Shown here: piece by piece, positions 43,310 to 53,008 of the stretch
How positions within the stretch are numbered: position 1 is the stretch's first letter
Layout: every line of letters begins with the position of its first letter
Source of the DNA: Microbacterium testaceum StLB037
GTDB taxonomy: Bacteria > Actinomycetota > Actinomycetes > Actinomycetales > Microbacteriaceae
Assembly (NCBI RefSeq): GCF_008763945.1
Contig: NZ_VTQH01000001.1
Location: forward strand, 1,741,139-1,805,138
Direction: 5' to 3'
Length of the DNA stretch: 64,000 nt
Notes under the pieces: generated by a model
The model's database searches: none
What the model saw: only the letters and a program-made list of their open reading frames with translations
Told to the model about the DNA's origin: nothing
Position numbers and translations under genes: made by a program

Positions 43310-43882
43310 GTGTTCTTCGGTCTGACGATCGAGAAGCTCATCCTGATCGGTGTGATCGCCGCGGTGCTCATCGGTCCGGAGCGCCTGCCCGCAGCGGCCG
43401 AATCGCTCCGGCGGGCGATCGTGCACGTCCGCGGTCTCGCGAGGTCTGCGCAGGAGCGCGTGCGTGAGGAGCTCGGCCCCGAGATCACCGACGTCGACTG
43501 GCAACGACTCGACCCCCGCCGCTACGACCCGCGCCGCATCGTGCGCGAAGCCCTGCTCGCCGACCCCTCCCCGATGGGCGAGCCGGCGCCGGTTGCCGGC
43601 CCTTCACCGGTGGTCCCGCCCGCGCCGACGGAGCCGGTCGCGTCCGCCCCGGCGCCGGTCGTCCCGCCGGCGCCGACGGAGCCGGTCGCGTCCGCCCCGG
43701 CGCCCGACGCGTCCGCCCCGGAGCGTGTCGCCTCCACCCCGGCGCGGGTTGCGTCCTCTCCGGCTCCCGCCTCGCCGGCCGATCAGGTCGAGGGTGCGCC
43801 CGAGTCCGCTTCCGACGCCTCTCGCGAGGCGCGCCCCGACACCGTCCGCAGCGCCGACACCACCCGCCGCACGGCCGCATAG
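43310..43882 (+). CDS. twin-arginine translocase subunit TatB
   Basis: Product of 190 residues from GTG 43310 with GGGAG upstream. FFGLTIEKLILIGVIAAVLI and GPERLPAAAESLRRAI are the TatB helix, hinge and amphipathic helix; the Glu in the helix start is typical. A long tail rich in Pro, Ala and Val contains a 16-residue unit (VVPPAPTEPVASAPAP) twice in tandem, encoded by two 48-base repeats at 43610-43657 and 43658-43705. Its last 100 bases overlap the 3' end of the opposing LysR gene. Confidence 0.85.
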   Translation: MFFGLTIEKLILIGVIAAVLIGPERLPAAAESLRRAIVHVRGLARSAQERVREELGPEITDVDWQRLDPRRYDPRRIVREALLADPSPMGEPAPVAGPSPVVPPAPTEPVASAPAPVVPPAPTEPVASAPAPDASAPERVASTPARVASSPAPASPADQVEGAPESASDASREARPDTVRSADTTRRTAA

Positions 43883-44718
43883 GCCAGGGCGTCGGGTCGG
43901 ACGAGGGCGTCCACGTGACGCACCAGCGACAGGTCGGCGAGGGGGCGTAAGACGAGGCCGTCGACGGCGAGGGGCGTCGTCGTGATCCGCGGCATGACGG
44001 CGACCGCCGCTCCCGAGCGCACCACCTCGGCCGTCACCGAGAACTCGTTGATGCGGTGGGCGACGTCGAGGGGGCGGCCCACGTGCGCGGCGAGGTGGTC
44101 GAGCACTCCCGCGAGCGGGAAGCCGGCGTGCACCGACACCCACCTCTCGTCGGCGAGGTCGGATGCGCGCAGCTCCCCGCTTCGGGCGAGCGGGTGGTCG
44201 GCGGGAAGGGCGATGTCGAGCGGCTCTTCGAGCAGTGACACCGCCACGACCCGGTCCTCGGGCCAGGGCTCGTCGTGCGCGAGTCGGTGCGCCACGACGA
44301 TGTCGTGGTCGGCGGTGAGACCGGGGAAGTCCCGGTGCGCGACGTCGGCGTCGGACAGGTGCAGGGGCGGGGCGCCGTCGAGCAGGCGCAATAGCGGGCC
44401 GAAAAGAGCGAGGCCGGCGCTGTGGAAGGCGGAGACGCGCACCGGGCGGTCGCTCGCGTCGAGGAACGCGCCCACGGCCTCCCGCGCCGCCACGATCGCC
44501 TCGTCCACCCGGGTGCCGGCCGCGGCCAGGGCCTCCCCGGCGGGCGTGAGCGCGAGGGTGCGTCCGCGACGCGTGGTGAGGGCGACGGGGGCATGCGCCT
44601 GCAGAGCCGCCAACTGCTGCGAGACGGCCGACGCCGAGACGTGCATCGCTTCGGCCACGGCGGCGACGCTTCCGCGGTCGCGCAGCTCGCGCAGAAGACG
44701 GAGGTGAGCGGCATCCAT
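43783..44718 (-). CDS. LysR-family transcriptional regulator
   Basis: Product of 311 residues. The helix-turn-helix is AEAMHVSASAVSQQLAALQ (about 23-41), followed by the linker helix and a substrate-binding-like domain (VRVSAFHSAGLALFGPLLRLL, ADHDIVVAHRL, VMPRITTTPL). It is divergent from the EamA transporter, with a dyad between them. The 3' end runs 100 bases into tatB on the other strand. Confidence 0.88.
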   Translation of the reverse strand: MDAAHLRLLRELRDRGSVAAVAEAMHVSASAVSQQLAALQAHAPVALTTRRGRTLALTPAGEALAAAGTRVDEAIVAAREAVGAFLDASDRPVRVSAFHSAGLALFGPLLRLLDGAPPLHLSDADVAHRDFPGLTADHDIVVAHRLAHDEPWPEDRVVAVSLLEEPLDIALPADHPLARSGELRASDLADERWVSVHAGFPLAGVLDHLAAHVGRPLDVAHRINEFSVTAEVVRSGAAVAVMPRITTTPLAVDGLVLRPLADLSLVRHVDALVRPDALAYAAVRRVVSALRTVSGRASREASEADSGAPST

Positions 44719-44731
44719 AAGTCCGAACTTA
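44718..44731. promoter_or_regulatory. LysR-type operator between regulator and EamA gene
   Basis: TAAGT-CCGA-ACTTA is a perfect dyad with the T-N12-A form near the LysR box. It touches the LysR start codon, which suits negative autoregulation and control of the divergent EamA gene. Confidence 0.6.
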
Positions 44732-44789
44732 CGGGACGGTGAAGAAGAATGCCGTTGTTCTTCTCTGTCCGTCCCGCGAAGGTGGACGC

Positions 44790-45776
44790 ATGACCCGCCG
44801 CGCGCCCGAACTCGTCGTCGACGTCCTCCTCATCGCCGTCGCCGCGGTGTGGGGAGCGAGCTTCCTCGCCGCGAAGGAACTCGTCGCCGAGACGGGGGTC
44901 GCCTCCGGCGTGGCCCTCCGCTTCCTCGTCGCCGCGATCGCCCTCGGCATCCTGTGTCTTCTCCGGCGGGAACGGATGCCGCGCGGCCGGGGTCTCGCGA
45001 TGGCCGCTCTGCTCGGCTGCTCGCAGGCGGCGGTGATCGGGCTCGAGACCGCGGGCGTGCACCTGACCTCGGCGACGAACGCGGGTCTGCTGATCAGTCT
45101 CGCCCTCGTCTTCACCCCCGTGCTCGAGAGCGTCGCGGCGCGCTCGTGGCTGCCGCGGTCGTACTTCGTCGCGGCCGTGGCGGCGGTGGTCGGGGTCGCC
45201 CTGCTCGTCTCGGGCGGGGGCCTTCGCGCACCGAACCCGGGAGATGCGCTCGTCATCGCCGCCGCGGTCGTCCGCGCCTTCCACGTCACCGCCAGCGGAC
45301 ACCTCACCCGCGGCCGGCGGGACAGCACCCTCGCCGTCGTCTTCATTCAGCTGCTCGTGTGCGCCCTGGCCTCGTCGGCCGTGGCCGGCGCCGACCTGCC
45401 CCGCGCGGTGGTGGGGCTCTCGGCATCCGGGTGGGTGGACGTGTTCTTCCTCGGGCTGCTGTGCTCGGTATTCGCTTTCGTGGTGCAGCTGTGGGCGGTG
45501 CGGCGCACGTCGGCGACCCGCGCGAGCATCCTCATGGGGACCGAGCCCGTGTGGGCGCTCGCCGTGGGGGTCGCGATCGGCGGCGAGGCCGTCGGCGCCC
45601 CCGGGCTGGTCGGCGCCGCGCTCATCATCGCCGCCTCGTACGCGGGTCAGGCGATCGAGCGTCGGCACCGCCGCGCGGTCGGGGCTCCCGTCCCCACCCC
45701 CGCGGCCCCGTCTCGCGCGGCCCCGTCTCCCGCCGCCGCGCGGCCGGCCTCGACCCCCGAGACTGCATCTCGCTGA
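44790..45776 (+). CDS. EamA/DMT-superfamily transporter
   Basis: Product of 328 residues from ATG 44790 with AAGGTGG upstream. Ten membrane helices in two EamA repeats; the first begins VLLIAVAAVWGASFLAAKELV and the second ends MGTEPVWALAVGVAIGGE, the typical EamA end motif. The tail of about 35 residues is Ala/Pro/Ser-rich. Members export amino acids or nucleotides or import metabolites; the substrate is unknown. Confidence 0.88.
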   Translation: MTRRAPELVVDVLLIAVAAVWGASFLAAKELVAETGVASGVALRFLVAAIALGILCLLRRERMPRGRGLAMAALLGCSQAAVIGLETAGVHLTSATNAGLLISLALVFTPVLESVAARSWLPRSYFVAAVAAVVGVALLVSGGGLRAPNPGDALVIAAAVVRAFHVTASGHLTRGRRDSTLAVVFIQLLVCALASSAVAGADLPRAVVGLSASGWVDVFFLGLLCSVFAFVVQLWAVRRTSATRASILMGTEPVWALAVGVAIGGEAVGAPGLVGAALIIAASYAGQAIERRHRRAVGAPVPTPAAPSRAAPSPAAARPASTPETASR

Positions 45777-45915
45777 CATCCCCGCGTCACCCTGACTCCT
45801 CTTCGTCAGCACGATGCACTCTCGCGCTCCCACGTGCCGCGGCGCCCGCCCCCGCCCGGACGGCGACGCGCCCCGACCCGACGCCCCCGCCGCCGCGCGC
45901 GCCGCCGCGCGGCCG

Positions 45916-45921
45916 TAGGCT
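45916..45921 (+). promoter_or_regulatory. -10 element directly before the lipoate ligase start
   Basis: TAGGCT ends 6 bases before the ATG at 45928, which predicts a leaderless transcript; GGAGGC in the gap would then not be transcribed. The 145 bases before it are GC-rich without other features. Confidence 0.45.
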
Positions 45922-45927
45922 GGAGGC

Positions 45928-46977
45928 ATGCACGGCGAGTACAAGGTCCCCGGCGGGAAGCTGGTCGTCGTCGACCTCGAAGAGCGCGAGGGGCGCATCC
46001 ACGGGTTCCACCTCGCGGGCGACTTCTTCCTCGAGCCCGACGACGCCCTCGACGACATCGACGCGGCCGTGAACGGCCTGCCGGTGGAGTCCGACGTCCC
46101 GACCATCGCCGCGGCCATCCGCGCGGCTCTGCCCGAGGGGGCGCAACTGCTCGGCTTCACGCCCGAGTCGGTGGCGACCGCGATCCGCCGGGCGCTGGTC
46201 ACCGCTCCGGGCTGGGCGGACTTCGAGTGGGAGGTCGTGCACGACGGCCCCGTCTCTCCCCGCATGAACCTCGCTCTCGACGAGGTGCTCACCACGCGCG
46301 TGGGCGCGGGGCTGCGAAAGCCCACGCTGCGACTGTGGGAGTGGGACGAGAGCGCGGTCGTGATCGGCTCGTTCCAGTCGCTGCGCAACGAGGTCGACCC
46401 GGCGGGTGCCGAGAAGCACGGCTTCGACGTCGTCCGCCGCATCTCGGGCGGGGGCGCCATGCTCATGGCCGCCAACTCGATCGTGACCTACTCGCTCTAC
46501 GTCCCGGCATCCCTCGTCGCGGGAATGACCTTCGCCGACTCGTACGCCTTCCTCGACGACTGGGTGCTCCAGGCCCTGCGTTCGCTCGGCATCGACGCGG
46601 TGTACCAGCCGCTCAACGACATCGCCGGCCCCCACGGCAAGATCGGCGGGGCCGCGCAGAAGCGTCTCGCCAACGGTGGCGTGCTGCACCATGCCACCCT
46701 CAGCTACGACATGGACGGCCAGGTGCTCACCGAGGTCTTGCGCATCGGGCGGGAGAAGCTCAGCGACAAGGGCACCGTGTCGGCGGCGAAGCGCGTCGAC
46801 CCCCTCCGCAGCCAGACGGGTCTGCCCCGCGCCGAGGTGATCGAGCGCTTCATCCAGACGTTCACGACGCTGTACGGCGCGACGCCCGGCCACATCACCG
46901 ACGACGAGTACGCCGAGGCCCAGGCCCTCGTCGACTCGAAGTTCGCCACCGACGCGTGGCTGCAGCGCGTCCCGTGA
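45928..46977 (+). CDS. lipoate-protein ligase A family protein
   Basis: Product of 349 residues. The N-terminal 85 residues (GEYKVPGGKLVVVDLEEREGR) look like the lipoate ligase C-terminal accessory domain, placed here at the front. The catalytic domain follows with VVRRISGGGAMLM (the RRxSGGG motif) and PHGKIGGAAQKR, whose Lys contacts lipoyl-AMP. It attaches lipoate, or a related acyl cofactor, to 2-oxoacid dehydrogenases and glycine cleavage H protein. It overlaps the DNA methyltransferase gene by 4 bases. Confidence 0.85.
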   Translation: MHGEYKVPGGKLVVVDLEEREGRIHGFHLAGDFFLEPDDALDDIDAAVNGLPVESDVPTIAAAIRAALPEGAQLLGFTPESVATAIRRALVTAPGWADFEWEVVHDGPVSPRMNLALDEVLTTRVGAGLRKPTLRLWEWDESAVVIGSFQSLRNEVDPAGAEKHGFDVVRRISGGGAMLMAANSIVTYSLYVPASLVAGMTFADSYAFLDDWVLQALRSLGIDAVYQPLNDIAGPHGKIGGAAQKRLANGGVLHHATLSYDMDGQVLTEVLRIGREKLSDKGTVSAAKRVDPLRSQTGLPRAEVIERFIQTFTTLYGATPGHITDDEYAEAQALVDSKFATDAWLQRVP

Positions 46978-47927
46978 GCGTCGAGGTCGTGACCTCCGCC
47001 CCCGAACCCGGCCGCGTCGAGATCCACCACGCCGACAATCTCCGCGTGACCCCGTCCTACCCCGACGGGTCGTTCGCGCTCGTCTACCTCGACCCGCCCT
47101 TCAACACCGGGCGCACCCGCTCGAAGGCCGTGGAGTCCGCGACGCGCAGAGCGCCGGTGGAAGAGGCACCGGATGCCGAGGAGCCCGAGGTCGCGGCATC
47201 CCTCGACGATCCGAACATGCTCGACTTCCCCGAGGAGGAGCCGCCTCCGCCGCCCGTGGTGCAGCGCGGGTTCCACGGTCGCGAGTACGCGCGCCTGCGC
47301 GGCGACCTGCGCACCTACGACGACCGTTTCGACGACTACTGGGGCTTTCTCGAACCGCGGCTGGTCGAGGCGTGGCGGCTGCTCGCCGACGACGGCACGC
47401 TCTATCTGCACCTCGATTACCGCGAGGTGCACTACGCCAAGGTCATGTGCGACGCGCTCTTCGGCCGCGACCACTTCTTGAACGAGCTGATCTGGGCCTA
47501 CGACTACGGCGCCAAGACGAAGCGACGTTGGCCGACCAAGCACGAGACGATTCTCGTGTACGTCAAGAACCCGTCGTCGTACTTCTTCGACTCCGACGCC
47601 GTCGACCGCGAGCCCTACATGGCCCCGGGGCTGGTGACGGCCGAGAAGGCCGCGCGCGGCAAGATGCCCACCGACGTGTGGTGGCACACGATCGTGCCGA
47701 CCACCGGGCGTGAGAAGACCGGCTACCCGACGCAGAAGCCCGAGGGGGTGCTGCGCCGCATGGTGCAGGCCTCGAGCCGGCCGGGTGACCGCGTGCTCGA
47801 CATGTTCGCCGGAAGCGGCACGCTCGGGGCGGTGGCCGCCCCGCTCGGGCGGCATTCGGTGCTGATCGACGACAACGCCGACGCGGTGGCCGTCATGACC
47901 ACCCGCTTGGAGCCCTTCGTCGGCTGA
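46974..47927 (+). CDS. orphan DNA methyltransferase (N4/N6 type, beta-like order)
   Basis: Product of 317 residues from GTG 46974. The catalytic motif DPPFNTG is at 40-46 and the SAM-binding motif FAGSGT at 278-283, which is the order of beta-class adenine or N4-cytosine methyltransferases. YPTQKPEGVLRRMV precedes the SAM motif as usual. An acidic and Pro-rich insert (about 50-95, with EEEPPPPP) follows the catalytic motif. No restriction endonuclease gene is nearby, so the enzyme probably has a housekeeping or regulatory role. It is coupled to the lipoate ligase gene by a GTGA overlap. Confidence 0.85.
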   Translation: MSVEVVTSAPEPGRVEIHHADNLRVTPSYPDGSFALVYLDPPFNTGRTRSKAVESATRRAPVEEAPDAEEPEVAASLDDPNMLDFPEEEPPPPPVVQRGFHGREYARLRGDLRTYDDRFDDYWGFLEPRLVEAWRLLADDGTLYLHLDYREVHYAKVMCDALFGRDHFLNELIWAYDYGAKTKRRWPTKHETILVYVKNPSSYFFDSDAVDREPYMAPGLVTAEKAARGKMPTDVWWHTIVPTTGREKTGYPTQKPEGVLRRMVQASSRPGDRVLDMFAGSGTLGAVAAPLGRHSVLIDDNADAVAVMTTRLEPFVG

Positions 47928-47960
47928 CGCTCGTGGCGGCTCGCCCTCCGGGGCCCGACG

Positions 47961-48935
47961 TCAGACGCGCGAGGCCACGAGCGCGTCGACGAGCTGCGCG
48001 ATCTCGGTCTCACCGACCGCGTACGGCGGCACCGGGCGCCCGCTCGTCGCGATGAGGACTGCGACCGGTCGCTCCGAGCCGATGTCGAGGGCCTGGGCGA
48101 GCTGTCCACCGAGGTCGAGTGCCGACGGGGTGCGCGGGCCGTCGGCCGTGCGCGCGGGAGCGTTCCAGTCGACGCCCGGGCCCACGGCGTAGACGACGCG
48201 GACATCGAGGAAGGCTCCGAGGGCGTCGGCGTTCTGGTCGAGCAGGTCGACCGCCCGTTCGCACCGTCCGCACAGGGGCTGTCCGAAGAGCAGCAACTGA
48301 CCGCGCCCGCGCACGGCCTCGGTGACCACGTCGAAGACGAGGCCGTCTTCGCGGATGAGCGGCGGCCGACGGTGCAGGATGTCGGCCGCGGGCAGCGCGC
48401 CGCGGACCCCGGCTCGCGCCGCGAACGCACCAACTAGGAGCAGACCCCATCCGGTCGCGACGGCGAGGGCCACCTCGACGGGGTCGCTCACGAGCACGGC
48501 GACGGCGGCGGGCTCGTGAGCAGTCGACGACGCGGCGCTCGCCGTGGTGAGGATCAGCGCGCCGAGCGCGAGCAGGCTGTTGCGCCGCACCAGCGCCCCC
48601 GAGACGGGCGTGCGGTTCCACCGGCCGAAGCACCCGCACTCCTCGACCGAGCCGCGAGCGACGGCACGCGCGGTGAGGACGGTGAAGCCGGCGAGCAGCA
48701 GGGCGGTGGCGGTCGCGGCGAGCAGGCGCGCCTGGCCGTCGAGGGTGAGCAGGGCGAGGCCGAGAGCGATCTCGGTGAGCGAGACGGCTGCGACCACCGT
48801 CCGCGCCGGACGCACCGGAACCCGCAGGGCCGACAGGGTGCGCGGTGCATCGTCGAGCGCGACGAGCTTCGCGACGCCGCTCGAGACGAGGAAGGGGGCC
48901 GCGACGACCAGAAGGCAGAGAGTGAGGGGGTTCAT
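47961..48935 (-). CDS. MauE/DoxX-type membrane protein fused to a thioredoxin-like domain
   Basis: Product of 324 residues. Four membrane helices in the first 150 residues with EECGCFGRW, the cysteine motif of MauE-like redox membrane proteins. After a fifth helix the C-terminal 130 residues look like a thioredoxin fold with LCGRC as CxxC site (QPLCGRCERAV). The pair of Cys sites suggests transfer of electrons between membrane and a soluble partner. It is convergent with the methyltransferase gene; GCTCGTGGC (47929-47937) recurs inverted at 47974-47982 and may form a weak shared terminator. Confidence 0.75.
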   Translation of the reverse strand: MNPLTLCLLVVAAPFLVSSGVAKLVALDDAPRTLSALRVPVRPARTVVAAVSLTEIALGLALLTLDGQARLLAATATALLLAGFTVLTARAVARGSVEECGCFGRWNRTPVSGALVRRNSLLALGALILTTASAASSTAHEPAAVAVLVSDPVEVALAVATGWGLLLVGAFAARAGVRGALPAADILHRRPPLIREDGLVFDVVTEAVRGRGQLLLFGQPLCGRCERAVDLLDQNADALGAFLDVRVVYAVGPGVDWNAPARTADGPRTPSALDLGGQLAQALDIGSERPVAVLIATSGRPVPPYAVGETEIAQLVDALVASRV

Positions 48936-49129
48936 AAGCAGAGGGGCGCGGGGGCGCGCCGAATCAGCATGCCGCGCGGTCTACCCGCCAGGCGCGCACG
49001 CCGGCCCGGTTTCACCCCGTTCGGGCCCCGACCTCGCCCGCACCCGGCCGCCGAGCGTCGCGGGTGCCGCTCCGGGCGTCTCGCCGTCTCGTGTTCCGTC
49101 CCTCGGCCCCGCGCGGGGCTCGACGCGCC

Positions 49130-49135
49130 TAGGGT
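49130..49135 (+). promoter_or_regulatory. -10 element, probably leaderless start of the F420-type gene
   Basis: TAGGGT ends 6 bases before the ATG at 49142. The 194 bases upstream (48936-49129) are GC-rich and show no gene or clear -35 box. Confidence 0.45.
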
Positions 49136-49141
49136 GAGGCC

Positions 49142-50125
49142 ATGGACTTCGGCATCTTCGTACCGCAGGGCTGGCGCTTCGACCTCGTGGGAATCGACCC
49201 CTCCGAGCACTGGCGGGTGATGAACTCCCTCGCCCAGAGCGCCGATGACGGGCCCTGGACCTCGATCTGGGTCTACGATCACTTCCACACCACCCCCGTG
49301 CCGAGCACCGAGGCCACCCACGAGGCGTGGACGCTCATGGCCGCTTTCGCCGCCGCGACCGATCGCGTGCGCCTCGGCCAGATGTGCACCTGCATGGGGT
49401 ACCGCAACCCCGCGTATCTCGCCAAGGTCGCCGCCACGGTCGACGCGATCTCGGGCGGTCGCGCCGAGATGGGCATCGGCGGCGGCTGGTACGAGCACGA
49501 GTGGAAGGCCTACGGTTACGGCTTCCCTCCCATCGCCGAGCGCCTCGGGCGCCTGCGCGAGGGCGTCGAGATCATGCACCAGGCCTGGACGACCGGAGAG
49601 GCCACCCTCTCGGGCAAGTACTACGAGGTCGACGGTGCGATCGTGCAGCCGAAGCCGCTGCAGCCCGGCGGCATTCCGCTGTGGATCGCCGGCGGCGGCG
49701 AGAAGGTCACGCTCAAGATCGCGGCGAAGTACGCCTCGTACACGAACTTCGGCGGTTCACTCGAGGAGTTCGACCACAAGTCCGAGGTGCTGCGCGGGCA
49801 CTGCGAGACCCTCGGCCGCGACGCGAGCGAGATCACCCGCTCGACGAACTTCAACACGATCGTCGCCGAGACCGAGGCCGAGGCGTCCGACCGCCTGGCC
49901 GCCGTGGTCGCGCGCCTTCGTCCGCACGTCGGCGACGAGCGGGCGGATGCCATCGAGGCCGACTACCGCTCCTCCGACGCGTTCGGCACCCCCGAGCAGA
50001 TCGTCGAGCGCCTGCGCGAGCGCGCCGCCCACGGCCTCGGCTACGCGATCCACTACTTCCCCGAGGCCGCGTACGACACCTCCGGCATCTCCCTCTTCGA
50101 GCGCGAGGTCGTCCCGCACCTCTGA
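49142..50125 (+). CDS. LLM-class F420-dependent oxidoreductase
   Basis: Product of 327 residues, a luciferase-like monooxygenase fold: MDFGIFVPQG at the start, SIWVYDHFHTTP, RVRLGQMCTCMGYRNPAYLAK, ISGGRAEMGIGGGWYEHEW and PLWIAGGGEKVTLKIAAKY are in family order. In actinobacteria this group uses coenzyme F420 (some use FMN). The substrate is unknown. Confidence 0.85.
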   Translation: MDFGIFVPQGWRFDLVGIDPSEHWRVMNSLAQSADDGPWTSIWVYDHFHTTPVPSTEATHEAWTLMAAFAAATDRVRLGQMCTCMGYRNPAYLAKVAATVDAISGGRAEMGIGGGWYEHEWKAYGYGFPPIAERLGRLREGVEIMHQAWTTGEATLSGKYYEVDGAIVQPKPLQPGGIPLWIAGGGEKVTLKIAAKYASYTNFGGSLEEFDHKSEVLRGHCETLGRDASEITRSTNFNTIVAETEAEASDRLAAVVARLRPHVGDERADAIEADYRSSDAFGTPEQIVERLRERAAHGLGYAIHYFPEAAYDTSGISLFEREVVPHL

Positions 50126-50154
50126 TCGGCGGCGCGGCGGCCCCGCGCGCATCA

Positions 50155-50220
50155 CGCGTGAGTCGCCAGGATGTGTCGCTTCTCCCGCTCGTGAAGCGAC
50201 AATTCTTGGCGACTCACGCG
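50155..50220. repeat. long imperfect inverted repeat between convergent genes
   Basis: Arms 50155-50182 and 50193-50220 pair at 25 of 28 positions; the three mismatches cluster in the middle of the arm and the loop is 10 bases. The core GTCGC occurs twice in the left arm 13 bases apart and twice inverted in the right arm. It lies between the convergent F420-type and carboxylesterase genes and has no T tract. Confidence 0.75.
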
Positions 50221-50261
50221 AGCGCGTGCGCGTTCGCGGGCGTGCGCGGGCGCCGCAGGGC

Positions 50262-51722
50262 TCAGACCAGCGGGGCGACGTCGGCGTAGGCGTCCGATTC
50301 GACGACGGGGGCGGATGCCGCGGCGCCGAACACCCGCGCGTCTCGGGTCGTGGCATCCCACGTCGGCCATCCCGGGTCTTGATCCCGCGCGAAGGCGACC
50401 GCGGCGCCGTGCATCTGCGTCGCGAGGTCGAGCGACGGGGTGCCCGCGATCGCGGCCACCCCGTCGGCGTCGAGATGGTCGAACCAGAACGGCACGTCGA
50501 GGCAGTGGCAGGCCACGCCGATCGACGGCACGGGCGACTCCCACGCGAAGCGGTAGAGCCAGGTCGGGGCCGTGCCGCGCGCCCGGGCGGCTTTCAGCAC
50601 GGTCGAGCGGATGACGCGGTCGGTCGCGTACCCGCCGAGCACCGCCGCAGCTCCTCGCCGGCGGGAGCGCTCGAGGTACGCCCGCCGGCGCGAGCGTCGC
50701 AGGCCCAGCACGGCCAGGGCGAGAGGCACCGGGACCGCGCGGAGCACGGCGGCGTACGGCGCGGTCAGCGCCGTGAACTCGTCGTCGGTCGACCCGATGA
50801 TCAGCGGCACGTCGGCCGAGGCGCCGTCGGCGAGAGCGTCGAGCGGATGCCGCGGCAGCACGTCGCCGTCGATGACGGGCCCGAGGGGCAAGCCGTCGTC
50901 GAGCAGCGTCGCGAGCGACGACAGCGCCCGGACGAGATGCGGCGCGAGGGCGCTCCTCTGCGCGGCGAGCACGCGCTCCTCGGGGACGGACGCGAAGCCC
51001 TCTCGGTCGGAGCGCACGCCCGCCCGAGCGGCGACGCGATCGGCGAACGCCCGTGCAGCGTCGGGGGCGACCGCGCCGATCGCGGGCGAGATCGCCATCG
51101 CGGCGGAGAAGAGACCGGATGCCGCGGGGCTCGACATCAGTGCGAGCACCGACCCGCCGCCCGCCGACTGCCCCGCCACCGTCACCCGTGCGGGGTCCCC
51201 GCCGAAGGCGCGGATCTCGTCGCGCACCCACTCCAGGGCCGCGATCTGATCGCGCAGGCCCCGATTGTCCGGGGCCCCGTCGATGTGACCGAAACCATCG
51301 AAGCCGATCCGGTACGAGATCACCACGGTGATCACCCCGTCGCGCGCGAACGCATCGCCGTCGTACCAGCGGCTCGCGGGGGAGCCCGAGGTGAAACCGC
51401 CCCCGTGGATCCACACGAGCACCGGGAGGGCGGCATCCGGATCCGTATCCGCCGGGGCGAAGACGTTGACGTTCAGCGTGGCCCCGCCGGGCACGCTGGG
51501 CTCGGGGATGAGCGTGATGCCGGCATCGCCGCGCTGGGTCGTCGCGCCGTACGCCGTGGCCTCGCGCACGCCCTCCCACGCCTCGACCGGCACGGGGGAG
51601 GCGAAGCGCAGCGCCCCCACCGGCGCCTGAGCGAACGGGATGCCGAGGAACACGGCGGTCCCGCCGCGCCGGAACCCGCGGACGAAGCCCTTCGAGGTCA
51701 CGGCGAGGGGAGCGGCATCCAT
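50262..51722 (-). CDS. carboxylesterase type B family protein
   Basis: Product of 486 residues without signal peptide. FLGIPFAQAPVGALRF, VLVWIHGGGFTSGS (oxyanion), GQSAGGGS (nucleophile Ser), GSTDDEFTAL (acid) and GVACHCLDVPFWF (His) are the complete family set. It cleaves carboxylic esters; the natural substrate is unknown. It is flanked on both sides by long inverted repeats. Confidence 0.88.
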   Translation of the reverse strand: MDAAPLAVTSKGFVRGFRRGGTAVFLGIPFAQAPVGALRFASPVPVEAWEGVREATAYGATTQRGDAGITLIPEPSVPGGATLNVNVFAPADTDPDAALPVLVWIHGGGFTSGSPASRWYDGDAFARDGVITVVISYRIGFDGFGHIDGAPDNRGLRDQIAALEWVRDEIRAFGGDPARVTVAGQSAGGGSVLALMSSPAASGLFSAAMAISPAIGAVAPDAARAFADRVAARAGVRSDREGFASVPEERVLAAQRSALAPHLVRALSSLATLLDDGLPLGPVIDGDVLPRHPLDALADGASADVPLIIGSTDDEFTALTAPYAAVLRAVPVPLALAVLGLRRSRRRAYLERSRRRGAAAVLGGYATDRVIRSTVLKAARARGTAPTWLYRFAWESPVPSIGVACHCLDVPFWFDHLDADGVAAIAGTPSLDLATQMHGAAVAFARDQDPGWPTWDATTRDARVFGAAASAPVVESDAYADVAPLV

Positions 51723-51767
51723 CCCCTCATCCTGCCGCGCAACCCCGCGTGAGGGGGCTCATCCGGT

Positions 51768-51832
51768 GATAAACGCGCGCTGCACCGACAAACGCTCTCG
51801 GCGAGCGTTTCCCGGTGCAGCGGGCGTTTATC
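51768..51832. repeat. long imperfect inverted repeat after galK
   Basis: Arms 51768-51796 and 51804-51832 pair at 26 of 29 positions around a 7-base loop. GATAAACGC starts the left arm and GACAAACGC recurs exactly 19 bases later; both occur inverted in the right arm with the same 19-base step. It lies just beyond the galK stop and upstream of the carboxylesterase gene. Confidence 0.8.
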
Positions 51833-51844
51833 GGGGAAGAGCGG

Positions 51845-53004
<1,160 letters not shown>

Positions 53005-53008
<4 letters not shown>

